Source: Seleniibacterium sp963677135 (GTDB lineage Bacteria; Desulfobacterota; Desulfuromonadia; Desulfuromonadales; Geopsychrobacteraceae). From it: a DNA stretch of 64,000 nucleotides. The position numbers and the translations under genes were made by a program. Positions 22,118 to 31,761 of this stretch are shown piece after piece. The notes beneath the pieces are model-generated. The model saw only the letters and a list, made by a program, of their open reading frames with translations, was not told where the DNA came from and searched no databases. The stretch lies in the NCBI GenBank assembly GCA_963677135.2, contig CAXXLS010000017.1:806001-870000 (forward strand), given 5' to 3'. Position 1 is the first letter of the stretch. Each line of letters starts with the position of its first letter.

Positions 22118-24379
22118 TTATTTGTGGGAATGCTCCTGGGCGTCGACAACCGCCACGGCCGCCATGTTAATGATATCGGTGACATCATCACCGCGCTGAA
22201 GAACGTGAACCGGGAGCTGCATTCCCATCAGAATGGGACCTACGGCTTCCGCCCCGCCCAGCTTGCTGAGCAGCTTATAGGTGATATTGCCGGACTGCAG
22301 ATCGGGGAAAATAAAGACATTGGCATTCCCTTTAAGCTCGGAAAACGGGTACTGGGTTTCCATCAATTCAGGATCGAGGGCCACGTTGGCCTGAATCTCT
22401 CCGTCGACGACAAGATCAGGGGCCTGCTGTTTGACCAGAGCCGTCGCTTTTTTGACCTTGAGCGCTGAAGGATGACTTGAACTGCCGAAATTGGAAAATG
22501 ACAGCATGGCGACCCGAGGTTCGATGCCGAACTGGCGGACTTTTTCCGCGGTGAGGATCGCTGTTTCGGCGAGTTCCTCGGCGTTGGGGTCGATGTCGAC
22601 GGTCGCATCGGAAAAGAAGACCACCTTTTTCTTCAGGACCATCATATACATGCCGTGAACCTTGGACAGTTTGTCCTGCTTTCCGATGACTTCGAGGGCG
22701 GGACGAATCGTTTCCGGATAGTGCTGATTGATGCCGGAGAGCATGGTGTCGGCATCCCCCTTGGCGACCATCATGGCCCCGAAATAGTTGTTGTTGGTGG
22801 TGATGCGCCGTCGAGCGCCGGAGCGGGTCACGCCTTTGCGCTGACGCTTGGCAAGCAGGGTTTCGATATAGTCATCGCACTTTTCACAGGATGCGGGATC
22901 GATGATCTCAACCCCGTCGATATCAAGAAACATCTCCTTGGCTCTTTTCATGATCGTCGCCTCGTTGCCGAGCAGAATCGGAATGGCGATTTTTTCCGCC
23001 ATAAGGATCTGGGCGGCCCGCAGGATCTTGTCCTCTTCTCCCTCGGGGAAAACGACCCGCTTCGGATTTGCCTTGGCCTTGTTGATAAGCCCGCGCATGA
23101 TCTCTTTGGAGCGCCCCTGCATGGCCTCCAGGGATTCAAGATACTTATCCATACTTTCAATGGGACGACGGGCGACACCCGAGTCCATGGCCGCCTTGGC
23201 GACAGCAGGAGCAACATGCAGAAGGACCCTGGGATCGAAAGGCTTGGGGATGACGTATTCACGTCCGAATTGAATAGTTTCGCCGCCGTAGGCTTTGCGC
23301 ACCGAATCAGGCACATCAAGCTTGGCCAGGTCTGCGAGAGCCCGGACCGCGGCCAGTTTCATTTCGTCATTGATGGCACTGGCATGGGTATCCAGAGCAC
23401 CCCGGAACAGAAACGGGAAGCACAGGACGTTGTTCACCTGGTTGGCGTAATCGGAACGACCGGTACCGATAATGACATCACTGCGAACGGCCTTGGCTTC
23501 GGGGGGAGTGATCTCGGGATCCGGGTTGGCCATGGCAAACACGATGGGATCGGCGGCCATCGATTTGAGCATGTCCTTGGTCAGGGCCCCTTTGGCCGAA
23601 ACCCCGAAGAAAATGTCGGCGTCGACCATGGCTTCCTCAAGAGTCCGGGCCTCGGTGTTGGCCGCCAGGCGTTCCTTATATTCGTTCATACCATGGGTTC
23701 TGCCTTTATAGATAACCCCTTTGGTGTCGCACAGAATCACGTTGTCCGCCTGGATGCCCATACTGATCGCCAGGTTGGCGCAGGCGATTCCGGCGGCACC
23801 GGCACCGTTGATGACCATTTTGACATCCTCGATTTTCTTGCCGACAATCTCCAAGGCATTGAGCATTCCGGCCGCCGCGATGATCGCCGTGCCATGCTGG
23901 TCATCGTGGAAAACCGGAATATCCATCAGCTCCTTGAGTTTTTCTTCAATATAAAAGCATTCAGGACCCTTGATATCCTCAAGGTTGATTCCGCCGAAAG
24001 TCGGCTCGAGGAGTTTGACGGTGCGAATCAGTTCGTCCGGATCCTGAGTGTCGATCTCGATATCAAAAACGTCGATATCGGCAAAACTTTTAAACAGGAC
24101 GCCTTTTCCTTCCATAACAGGTTTGCCGGCCAGGGCGCCGATGTTGCCGAGACCGAGCACGGCTGAACCGTTGGAGACCACCGCGACCAGATTCCCTTTG
24201 GCGGTATACTTGAACGCATCATCTGGATTCTTTTCTATTTCGAGGCATGGTTCCGCAACCCCGGGGCTGTATGCCAGTGACAGGTCGCGGCTGGTCGCAC
24301 AGGGTTTGGTCGTAATCACTTCGATTTTGCCTTTTCTGCCTGAACTGTGGTAATTGAGGGCATCTTCACGCATCGACAT
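22118..24379 (-). CDS. maeB: NADP-dependent malic enzyme with C-terminal phosphotransacetylase-like domain
   Basis: Converts malate to pyruvate plus CO2 with NAD(P)+. The 753-aa protein is the MaeB-type fusion. The malic enzyme part (1 to about 425) shows YSPGVAEPC, DIPVFHDDQHGTAII, the NADP-binding NGAGAAGIACA and FAMANPDPEI. The C-terminal 320 residues form a phosphate acetyl/butyryl transferase-like domain (VVFPEGEEDKILRAAQ, ending in MGMQLPVHVLQRGDDVTDIINMAA), which in this class is regulatory and binds acetyl-CoA. The ATG at 24379 follows AGGAGAG; longer in-frame extensions lack a ribosome-binding site. It is monocistronic, with its own promoter and terminator. Confidence 0.92.
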   Translation of the reverse strand: MSMREDALNYHSSGRKGKIEVITTKPCATSRDLSLAYSPGVAEPCLEIEKNPDDAFKYTAKGNLVAVVSNGSAVLGLGNIGALAGKPVMEGKGVLFKSFADIDVFDIEIDTQDPDELIRTVKLLEPTFGGINLEDIKGPECFYIEEKLKELMDIPVFHDDQHGTAIIAAAGMLNALEIVGKKIEDVKMVINGAGAAGIACANLAISMGIQADNVILCDTKGVIYKGRTHGMNEYKERLAANTEARTLEEAMVDADIFFGVSAKGALTKDMLKSMAADPIVFAMANPDPEITPPEAKAVRSDVIIGTGRSDYANQVNNVLCFPFLFRGALDTHASAINDEMKLAAVRALADLAKLDVPDSVRKAYGGETIQFGREYVIPKPFDPRVLLHVAPAVAKAAMDSGVARRPIESMDKYLESLEAMQGRSKEIMRGLINKAKANPKRVVFPEGEEDKILRAAQILMAEKIAIPILLGNEATIMKRAKEMFLDIDGVEIIDPASCEKCDDYIETLLAKRQRKGVTRSGARRRITTNNNYFGAMMVAKGDADTMLSGINQHYPETIRPALEVIGKQDKLSKVHGMYMMVLKKKVVFFSDATVDIDPNAEELAETAILTAEKVRQFGIEPRVAMLSFSNFGSSSHPSALKVKKATALVKQQAPDLVVDGEIQANVALDPELMETQYPFSELKGNANVFIFPDLQSGNITYKLLSKLGGAEAVGPILMGMQLPVHVLQRGDDVTDIINMAAVAVVDAQEHSHK

Positions 24380-24714
24380 ATGGCTCTCTCCTGACGTATT
24401 GAGTGTGAAATGAAAGTTAGCGGGGCTCCTGCGATAGTGTAAAAAACCGTAATAATGACATTGCATCAACACTGGATCAATCAACAGGAAATTATAGTCG
24501 CACTAAAACAAAGTCAAGTGCTAACAGCTTGCTAACGCCCCTATCATATTGATTATAAAATAAAATTTCTCTATAACGATTTTTTTATCACTTTTGGGTC
24601 AAGGGTAAAAAGCTGGTAAATCAGGGTTTTAAGGAGCTCCCTTGGATGTTCTATATGATAACAGCTATAAAATGGCAGGTTTTACAAATTTGATAAGAAT
24701 GGCAATTTCAAATC
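24380..24714. promoter_or_regulatory. Divergent intergenic region with the likely maeB promoter and a GCTAAC direct repeat
   Basis: No gene is seen in these 335 bp. On the minus strand a TATAAT (24491-24496) is preceded by TTGACT (24512-24517) with a short 15-bp spacer. Directly upstream of that -35, GTTAGC occurs twice with an 11-bp period (plus-strand GCTAAC at 24520-24525 and 24531-24536), one helical turn apart. That is the layout of an activator or response-regulator site. The remaining sequence is A/T-rich and would also hold the promoter for the phosphodiesterase gene. Confidence 0.45.
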
Positions 24715-25227
24715 ATGAAAAAAGAGGATATACAAACAAAAGTGCTTGGCGTTCTGGCCGACACTCACCTGCATCGCCTGGGTGACTGCGCCGCCCTGGC
24801 TGACAAACTGCTCACGGGGATATTTGCCGATATTGACATGGTTTTACACGCGGGGGATCAGACCTGTGCTGAACTGGAGAGCTGTTTTTATCCGCTGCCG
24901 TTCATAGCGGTACGCGGTAACATGGATCACACATTGACCGAACTTCCCCAATATCGCATCATCACCGTCTGCGACAAAAAGATCGGTCTTATTCATGGCT
25001 GGGGGCACCCCGTTGATCTTGAAGATCGGATTCTTGGGTTTTTTTCCGGCCGGCAGGTCGATGCAATCGTCTACGGACACAGTCATGACCCGGTTTGTCG
25101 CATAAAAGAGGGGATTCTTCTGTTCAACCCCGGCAGCCCGACCGATAAGCGCCGCGCGCCATATCACAGCGTCGGTCTTCTGGAGATTGGTGCAGACGTC
25201 ACCGGCCGAATCCTGCGCTTTGATTGA
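24715..25227 (+). CDS. YfcE/MJ0936-type metallophosphodiesterase
   Basis: A small calcineurin-like phosphoesterase (170 aa) with the full dimetal site: ADTHLH (15-20), LHAGDQT, VRGNMDH, a His in LIHGWGH and YGHSHDP, ending in LFNPGSPTDKRR. Members hydrolyse simple phosphodiesters and some 2',3'-cyclic nucleotides, and the physiological substrate is unknown. The ATG at 24715 follows an A/T-rich leader with no strong Shine-Dalgarno. It is followed 76 bp later by exbB and may be transcribed separately. Confidence 0.85.
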   Translation: MKKEDIQTKVLGVLADTHLHRLGDCAALADKLLTGIFADIDMVLHAGDQTCAELESCFYPLPFIAVRGNMDHTLTELPQYRIITVCDKKIGLIHGWGHPVDLEDRILGFFSGRQVDAIVYGHSHDPVCRIKEGILLFNPGSPTDKRRAPYHSVGLLEIGADVTGRILRFD

Positions 25228-25303
25228 ACCCGTGATTTGGTGTGGATATTCCGACTGATGGCTTGATGAAAGACGCATTTTAAACGTTTGACAGGAAGAC
25301 TGA

Positions 25304-25907
25304 TTGATGATTGAAATTTTTACTCACGGCGGCCCCCTCATGTATCCGATTCTGCTCTGCTCTGTCATTGGCTGGGCTATCTTTATGGAGCGGGTTTACG
25401 CTTTTTTCAGAACCCGAAGGCAGCTGAAAAGGCTGCGGTCCGCCATCAATGATCAAATCGGGAGAGGGGACCTCAAGAATGCCGTAGCCCTGTGTCACGA
25501 TCAGAAATCGGCTCTGGCGAGAATCCTGTATGTCGTCCTTAAAAATTCCGGGCGCGGGCGTAACGAATTGAAGAGTCTTGCCGAAGAGGTCGGCGAACGC
25601 GAAGCCGTGGCCCTGCAACGTTACCTCGGACTGCTTGGAACCATTGCCAATATTGCACCTCTGCTTGGGTTGCTGGGCACTGTTCTCGGTATGATCGAGG
25701 CCTTCAATGTTATTGCCATAGAGGGGGTCGGCTCTCCGGCGACCCTCGGCAGCGGCATTTCCCAGGCCCTTATCACCACGGCCGCCGGTCTGACCGTCGC
25801 GGTTCCGATGATCCTGCTTCACCGCCTATCTGTTAAGCCGTTCAGATCGTCTGGTTCTGGAACTGGAAGAAGCAACCATGCAGATCATTGATCAGTTGGA
25901 AGGCTAG
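25304..25907 (+). CDS. exbB: ExbB/TolQ-type proton channel subunit (apparent frameshift near 25826)
   Basis: A MotA/TolQ/ExbB inner-membrane protein that with ExbD or TolR uses the proton motive force to energise TonB or the Tol system. Three transmembrane segments are visible (about 10-30, 105-130, 145-170). The conserved core GLLGTIANIAPLLGLLGTV and SQALITTAAGLTVAVPMILLHR is present. After HR the frame breaks: removing one C in CGCCTAT (25825-25826) restores YLLSRSDRLVLELEEATMQ and a stop at 25907, giving about 200 aa. Without the correction the reading frame ends at 25891 with an unrelated tail. The exbD gene starts 5 bp later. I regard the indel as a sequence error. Confidence 0.82.
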
Positions 25908-25912
25908 CCTCC

Positions 25913-26359
25913 ATGAGTTTTCGACGTAAAGTTCAAGAATCTCCGAAGGTCGACCTGACCCCGATGATCGACGTGGTGTTCCTGCTGCTGATTTTTTTCA
26001 TGATTTCAACGACATTTATCGAACAGCCCGGGCTGTCCATTGACCTCCCTCATTCGGGATCGGAACAGATTCGGCAGAAGGACAAGGATCTGCACGTATA
26101 TCTGACCGCTTCGGGGGACATCTACCTGGAACGGACCAAAGTCACCAAGGCGGCATTGCAAGCCCATTTGTCCACCTACCGGGCGGCCACGGCGAAGGGC
26201 ATGACCTTCCTGTTGATGGCCGATCAGGACGCCCGTCATGGCGAAGTGGTTGAATTAATGGATATGGCGCGTTCCGCAGGTTTTTCTCAATTGGCCATAG
26301 CGACTGATGCGGAAGAGAAACCGTTGCCGGAACACAGCGGAGAGGAGCCGAAGCAATGA
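25913..26359 (+). CDS. exbD: ExbD/TolR-type biopolymer transport protein
   Basis: The partner of ExbB: a short cytoplasmic N-terminus, one transmembrane helix (about 18-38) and a periplasmic domain. The helix contains the proton-carrying Asp in the invariant motif VDLTPMIDVVFLLLIFF. The periplasmic part (40-148) ends in MDMARSAGFSQLAIAT, typical of ExbD. Length is 148 aa. It is separated from exbB by 5 bp, and its TGA overlaps the pfkA ATG (ATGA). No tonB or tolA is adjacent, so whether this pair serves TonB or Tol cannot be decided. Confidence 0.88.
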   Translation: MSFRRKVQESPKVDLTPMIDVVFLLLIFFMISTTFIEQPGLSIDLPHSGSEQIRQKDKDLHVYLTASGDIYLERTKVTKAALQAHLSTYRAATAKGMTFLLMADQDARHGEVVELMDMARSAGFSQLAIATDAEEKPLPEHSGEEPKQ

Positions 26360-27445
26360 GCAGAACGATTGGAATTCTCACCGGGGGCGGGGACTGCCCG
26401 GGATTGAACGCAGTCATTCGCGCCGTCGTCAGAAACCGCCGTCAATCGTCATGGCTGGCGGGTTCTTGGCATAGAAGACGGATATGACGGGCTGGTCGGC
26501 GCCCTTCGTTACCGCGAACTCGGTCCGGCAGATGTCCGGGGGTTGTTGCCCAGAGGGGGGACGATCCTGGGAACCAGTAATCGTGGAAATCCCTTCAGTT
26601 ATCCGGTCAACCTTCATGGCCTGAATGAACTGAAAGACGTCTCTGATGAGGTGGTCGAAAACTTTCATCGCCTGGGGGCCGACGTGCTGGTGGCCGTGGG
26701 CGGGGACGGCACCCTGAAAATCGCCCTCGGCCTGGCCAGGAAAGGGCTGAATGTGATCGGGGTCCCAAAAACGATTGACAATGACCTGAGGGCCACCGAT
26801 GTCACGTTCGGATACCGCACGGCGGTGAGCATTGTCACCGAGGCGCTGGACCGCCTGCACAGCACGGCGGAAAGTCACCACCGCGCCATCATCGTCGAGG
26901 TAATGGGCCGCGATGCCGGCTGGATTGCTCTCGAATCCGGAATCGCCGGATCGGCTGATGCCATCCTGATACCGGAAATCCCGTTTTCCGTGAGCAAATT
27001 GTGCCAGGCGATCGAAAACAGAAGGGCCCATGGCAGCCGGTTTTCAATTATTGTCGTAGCGGAAGGAGCGGCGCCCGCAGGCGGTACCCAGATCCTTCAG
27101 CAAACCGCCCGAGACAATCTGGGAGTTGCCAGGCTTGGCGGTATCGGGCACGAGCTGGCCAGGGCCATGGCCGACTGTACCGATATCGAAACCAGGGTCG
27201 TTATTCTCGGCCACTTGCAGCGGGGGGGATCGCCGGTCCCCTATGACCGCATCCTGGCCACCCGGTTCGGGGTCAGGGCCGTCGATCTGATTGCGAAAAA
27301 TGACTTTGCTAAAATGGTTGCTCTTAAAGGGACCAGGGTTATCGACGTGGACCTTGCCGATGCCGTCTCACATCAGAACCTGGTGGATTCGGATGGAGAG
27401 CTGGTTGCTACCGCAGAAGCCCTCGGCATCTACGTCGGCCGCTAG
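26356..27445 (+). CDS. pfkA: 6-phosphofructokinase (apparent frameshift near 26433)
   Basis: Phosphorylates fructose 6-phosphate to fructose 1,6-bisphosphate in glycolysis. The first 26 codons (SRTIGILTGGGDCPGLNAV) start at an ATG overlapping the exbD stop. One extra A in AGAAAC (26433-26435) breaks the frame; removing it restores RTAVNRHGWRVLGIEDGYDG and continuous PFK sequence to 27445, about 362 aa. GGDGTLK (ATP-type Gly rather than the PPi-type Asp), PKTIDNDL, MGRDAGWIA and the C-terminal GHLQRGGSP are present. The Lys in PKTIDND is typical of the mixed-substrate group III clade, so ATP is likely but PPi cannot be excluded. Confidence 0.85.
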
Positions 27446-27455
27446 GGTCCGCGCT

Positions 27456-28421
27456 TCAGGCAGTGGGAGGACAGTGCCTTGCATCATCCTGGACCCGGCC
27501 GGGGATTCTGCTTTTCGCCAGAGGGCAGTTGTCACGCCCCGGGCACTGCACGGCATCGCAGGGATCGACGTGAATGATGACATCCGCACCGGGGATCTCC
27601 CGTTCGATTTTTTTCTCCAGGCTGTCGACCAGTTTATGGGCCTCGGCCACGGTCATCTCTTTACAGACCTCGAGATGGAAATCCATGATTTTCAGAGATC
27701 CGGCCCGGCGGGTGCGTAAACCATGATAGCCCGCCAGTGGACCGTTGTGGCCACAGATAAGCTGGTGGACCTGGCTCTGGATCTCCGCCGGAAGTTCCTG
27801 GTCAAGCATATCAGTCATGCTTCTTCTGATAAGCTGCAGGGCTTCGTGCAGAATATAGGAAGCAACCAGGATCGAAAGGGCGGAGTCGAGCCAGAAAATA
27901 TCGAACCAGCGGATAAACAACAATCCGAGCATCAGTCCCAGGTTGGTGAAGATATCCATTCTGAAGTGCAGGGAGTCGGCTTCCAGGGCTGAGGAATCCG
28001 TTTGCCGGGCGACTTTTTTCAAATGTCTGGCAATAAACCATGACACCAGGGAGCTGAATGCCAGGACCCCGATCCCCTGTTCAAGATTTGCCAGGCTCGG
28101 CCCTTCGCGCAACCGAAGAACCGCTTCGTAGATGATCCATCCGCCAGACCCGAAGATAACCAGGGACTGAAACAAGGTGGCCAGGGTTTCAAATTTTCCG
28201 TGGCCAAAAGGGTGCCGCTGGTCCGGAGGTTGTTCAGCCTGACGGATCGCCATCAAATTCACACCGGACATCAAAATGTCCAGCAGCGAATCGACCGCGG
28301 AAGCCAGAACGGCCATGGACCCGCTCAAAATAGCGACAATTATCTTGATTAGAGCGAGGAACAGCGCGCCTGCCACGGAAAAAGCCGCGGCCCTGAGTTT
28401 GATATTTTCCGGTAAGATCAT
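27456..28421 (-). CDS. Cation diffusion facilitator family transporter
   Basis: An inner-membrane divalent metal/proton antiporter of the CDF family (FieF/YiiP-like), exporting Zn2+, Fe2+, Cd2+ or similar. The 321-aa protein has six transmembrane segments. The transport site residues lie in SAVDSLLD (TM2) and ADSLHFRMDIFTN (TM5), with HPFGHGKFETLA after TM2 and a cytoplasmic C-terminal domain (about 205-290). A short extra tail with Cys residues (DPCDAVQCPGRDNCPL) is unusual and may bind metal. The ATG at 28421 is preferred over a TTG seven codons upstream because AAAGGA lies 9 nt before it. The preceding gene ends 13 bp upstream. Confidence 0.87.
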   Translation of the reverse strand: MILPENIKLRAAAFSVAGALFLALIKIIVAILSGSMAVLASAVDSLLDILMSGVNLMAIRQAEQPPDQRHPFGHGKFETLATLFQSLVIFGSGGWIIYEAVLRLREGPSLANLEQGIGVLAFSSLVSWFIARHLKKVARQTDSSALEADSLHFRMDIFTNLGLMLGLLFIRWFDIFWLDSALSILVASYILHEALQLIRRSMTDMLDQELPAEIQSQVHQLICGHNGPLAGYHGLRTRRAGSLKIMDFHLEVCKEMTVAEAHKLVDSLEKKIEREIPGADVIIHVDPCDAVQCPGRDNCPLAKSRIPGRVQDDARHCPPTA

Positions 28422-28434
28422 CTGGCAGCGTCCT

Positions 28435-28929
28435 TTAAACAATCGGGCATTCCTTGTCCCAGCTTAAAAAACCGTCCCCCTCGATATCGAAAAACGCTGT
28501 TATCCTCTGCTGGTAGTAGTCATGGTTTTTACAATGATATTCCAATTCAAGACAGGTCTCGGTATTGAGCAGTTTCCTCATGGTGCAAAACCGGTAAAAA
28601 GCCATGACCCCGGAAAGAATATCCGCCAATTCCGTCATATCCGGCTCAAGATTCTGAACAATATACCAGTTTCCTGCAAAACCTTTGAGACGTTCCCCTG
28701 TAATCGCGAAAATGTTGCAGCGATGGCGGTCGATCATATAGTCCCGCAGAAAATAGTCGGCCCCCCGAGCCAGGGATCCCGCCGCCAGGGGGTCCAGCTT
28801 TTGAATGTTGAGAAGATCGTCGTGAAACACCTTCAGAAGGCAGGCGCACAGGCGATCAACCCGGATTTCGTCCTCCAGGTTGGATATGTCGTACTGTTTC
28901 GGGTCAAACAGCGCTATCTGGTCAGTCAT
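28435..28929 (-). CDS. Conserved-looking protein of unknown function
   Basis: I do not recognise this 164-aa protein. It has no signal peptide or membrane segment and is acidic, with several cysteines and aromatic residues (LCACLLKVFHDDLL, ARGADYFLRDYMIDRHRCNIFAI, YHCKNHDYYQQRITAFF). Helical content looks high, and the C-terminal FLSWDKECPIV is distinctive. Its stop codon lies just before the CDF transporter's ribosome-binding site (13-bp gap), so the two are probably one operon and it could be a cytoplasmic partner in metal handling; this is a guess from position only. It is divergent from mutS. Confidence 0.6.
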   Translation of the reverse strand: MTDQIALFDPKQYDISNLEDEIRVDRLCACLLKVFHDDLLNIQKLDPLAAGSLARGADYFLRDYMIDRHRCNIFAITGERLKGFAGNWYIVQNLEPDMTELADILSGVMAFYRFCTMRKLLNTETCLELEYHCKNHDYYQQRITAFFDIEGDGFLSWDKECPIV

Positions 28930-29145
28930 ACGCTCACCTGCCTCGCCTTTGTCGGAATGATACCATGTCGTGCTATTAAGGATCGAGATTTCTTAGCATT
29001 TCCGATGAACAATGGTCAAGCCGCGGCCATGATTAATTTTAGCTTGTTTGTTTACTTGTCCAGAGCCGTTTGCTAGGATGGCCAACTTCGTATATCAACA
29101 AGTCGCTTGCCTTACCCGAGGCAGTTTTTTTTCAGGAAGCACCCT

Positions 29146-31761
29146 ATGTCAACAGCAACACCATTAATGCGTCAATATCTCGAAATCAAGGCGGACTACC
29201 CCGACTCCATCCTGTTTTTCAGACTTGGTGATTTTTACGAGATGTTCATGGATGACGCAGTCCTTGCCTCGCGCATCCTCGGGATTACGCTGACGTCGCG
29301 GAATAAAGGTGATGCCGATGCCATCCCGCTGTGCGGGGTTCCTTATCACAGCAGCCAGGGATACATTGCCAAGCTTGTCGCCGAAGGGCACAAGGTCGCA
29401 ATCTGCGAACAGGTCGAAGACCCCAAGGCGGCCAAGGGGATCGTCAAGCGGGAAGTGGTCCGGGTTGTCACTCCGGGGCTGGTAACCGATACGGACACCC
29501 TGGAGCCCAAAGAGAACAATTTCCTTCTTGCTGTCGTTGCCAAGGACGAATTTTTCGGCATCTCTCATCTGGACATTACCACGGGAGAATTTCGCGTCAC
29601 CCAGGTTGACTCCCTCGCCCAGGTTGAGAGTGAACTCGGCTCCCTGCGTCCGCGCGAAATACTGCTTTGCGAAGGACCGACCGGCCAGAGTCTCAAAAAC
29701 CAGATAGCCCCCTGCATAGACGGCATGATGTGCAACCTGCTTCCGGAATGGGTCTTCGAGCCGGACTATGCCGTTGAACAGCTGCGTACTTTTTTTAATG
29801 TTCCGGGGCTGCAGGCCTTCGGATGCGAAGGCCTGCCCGCTGCTCAACAAGCGGCCTCCGCGGTTCTCCATTATCTTAAGCAGACGCAGAAGCACGATCT
29901 GAATCACATTCGTCCGTTGCAGACCTACTACACCAAAAACTACATGCTGCTGGATGATTCGACCCGCCGCAACCTCGAGTTGACGGCGACCCTCCAGGAC
30001 GGTAAAAAACGCGGGTCGCTACTGGGCGTTCTCGATCGTACCGTCACCGCCATGGGGGGGCGCACCATGCGCCACTGGATCCACTACCCTCTGATCGACA
30101 AAGAACAGATTCTCGCCCGGCAACGGGCCATCGGCGAGCTTGTCGACCAGAGCCTGTTGCGCATCGACCTCCGTGAGGCTCTTGACGGCGTCTACGATCT
30201 GGAACGCCTTAACAGTAAAATTTCCATGGCCAGTGCCAATGCCAAGGACCTCGCCGCCTTGCGAAGTTCTCTGCAGAAACTGCCCGGCATAGACGACTTG
30301 CTCGATTCTCTTGCCAGCGATTATGCCCGAAGCCTGAAACTGCGCATTGATCTGTTGCCTGAGTTGCGGGATTTGCTGGAACGAGGCATCGTTGATGATC
30401 CTCCTTTCGTCCTGCGCGACGGCGGCATCATCCGCGACAGCTACAGCCCCGAACTCGATGAACTGAGGCTGATCAGCAGAGAAGGGAAGGGGTGGATTGC
30501 CGGTCTCGAACAGGAAGAACGTGAAAGAACCGGGATCAGCACCCTCAAGGTCAAATACAATAAAGTATTCGGCTATTTTATCGAAGTGACCAACCGTCAC
30601 CTCGACCGCATCCCGGAGGACTATCAGCGCAAACAGACCCTGTCCAACGCCGAGCGCTACATTACGCCCCGGCTGAAAGAGTACGAGGAAAAAGTCCTGG
30701 GCGCTGAAGACCGCATGGTTGAGCTGGAGTTCAACCTGTTCCAGGAGATCCGTCTCAAAGCCGCGGCCGAAAGCAGGCGGATCCAGCAATGTGCGGAAGC
30801 TCTCGCCGAAATCGATGTCCTGCTTGCCCTGGCCGATCTTGCTCATGAGCGCAATTATGTCGCCCCAACCATTGATGATTCCGGCCTAATCAAGATTGAC
30901 GCCGGTCGTCATCCTGTCGTCGAAGGGATGCCTCTGAAGGAAGCTTTCGTTCCCAACGATGTTCATCTTGACCAGGACAAAAATCAACTGCTGATCATCA
31001 CCGGTCCGAACATGGCGGGCAAGTCGACCTTCATGCGGCAGGTCGCCCTCATCACCCTGATGGCCCAGATCGGAAGTTTCGTTCCGGCCGAGAGCGCTCA
31101 CATCGGTGTCGTTGACCGCATCTTTACTCGAGTCGGAGCTAGTGATAATCTGGCTAGAGGGCAGTCAACCTTCATGGTGGAGATGAATGAAACGGCCAAT
31201 ATCCTGCGCCATGCCACGGCCAACAGCCTGATTATTCTTGATGAGATCGGGCGGGGAACGTCTACGTTCGACGGTGTCAGCATTGCCTGGGCGGTCGCCG
31301 AGTACCTTCATGACAATCCCCAGGTTGCCGCGAAAACCCTGTTCGCCACCCATTACCATGAACTGACGGACTTGGCCCTTACCCGCAACCGGGTTAAAAA
31401 TTACAACGTTGCGGTCAAAGAGTGGAACGACCAGATTATCTTTCTGCGCAAAATCGTCGCCGGCGGAGCCAGCCGTTCCTACGGCATCCAAGTTGGTCGG
31501 CTCGCCGGCCTGCCCGATTCGGTCATTACCCGTGCCAAGGAAATTCTACGGAACCTTGAAGCCGGCGAATTTGTCAGAGAGGGTGAACCGAGGATCGGTG
31601 AAAGCGAAGGACAACCCAAACGGAAACAGGACAATCAACTCTCCCTGTTCTCGAGCGGGTCTGAAGATGCCATACGTGCCCGTTTGGAAAGGCTTGACCT
31701 GACCGTGACGACTCCCATTGAGGCACTCAATATTCTTGATGAACTGAAAAAATTACTGTGA
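29146..31761 (+). CDS. mutS: DNA mismatch repair protein MutS
   Basis: Recognises base mismatches and small loops and recruits MutL. The 871-aa protein has the N-terminal mismatch-binding domain with the intercalating Phe in FFRLGDFYEMF (about residues 24-34), the connector, the lever and clamp domains, and a C-terminal ABC-type ATPase. The ATPase carries Walker A GPNMAGKSTF (about 619), the signature region ARGQSTFMVEM, Walker B LIILDEIGRGTS and the FATHYHELTDL switch. The ATG at 29146 with AGGAAG upstream is used; an in-frame ATG 39 bp earlier would add residues without a ribosome-binding site. The stop overlaps the start of amiC. Confidence 0.95.
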   Translation: MSTATPLMRQYLEIKADYPDSILFFRLGDFYEMFMDDAVLASRILGITLTSRNKGDADAIPLCGVPYHSSQGYIAKLVAEGHKVAICEQVEDPKAAKGIVKREVVRVVTPGLVTDTDTLEPKENNFLLAVVAKDEFFGISHLDITTGEFRVTQVDSLAQVESELGSLRPREILLCEGPTGQSLKNQIAPCIDGMMCNLLPEWVFEPDYAVEQLRTFFNVPGLQAFGCEGLPAAQQAASAVLHYLKQTQKHDLNHIRPLQTYYTKNYMLLDDSTRRNLELTATLQDGKKRGSLLGVLDRTVTAMGGRTMRHWIHYPLIDKEQILARQRAIGELVDQSLLRIDLREALDGVYDLERLNSKISMASANAKDLAALRSSLQKLPGIDDLLDSLASDYARSLKLRIDLLPELRDLLERGIVDDPPFVLRDGGIIRDSYSPELDELRLISREGKGWIAGLEQEERERTGISTLKVKYNKVFGYFIEVTNRHLDRIPEDYQRKQTLSNAERYITPRLKEYEEKVLGAEDRMVELEFNLFQEIRLKAAAESRRIQQCAEALAEIDVLLALADLAHERNYVAPTIDDSGLIKIDAGRHPVVEGMPLKEAFVPNDVHLDQDKNQLLIITGPNMAGKSTFMRQVALITLMAQIGSFVPAESAHIGVVDRIFTRVGASDNLARGQSTFMVEMNETANILRHATANSLIILDEIGRGTSTFDGVSIAWAVAEYLHDNPQVAAKTLFATHYHELTDLALTRNRVKNYNVAVKEWNDQIIFLRKIVAGGASRSYGIQVGRLAGLPDSVITRAKEILRNLEAGEFVREGEPRIGESEGQPKRKQDNQLSLFSSGSEDAIRARLERLDLTVTTPIEALNILDELKKLL

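Noticed and set aside
22655..24166. A 503-codon plus-strand frame inside maeB
   Set aside because: It is antisense to a well-conserved malic enzyme with all catalytic motifs; the long antisense frame is a product of GC-biased codon use.
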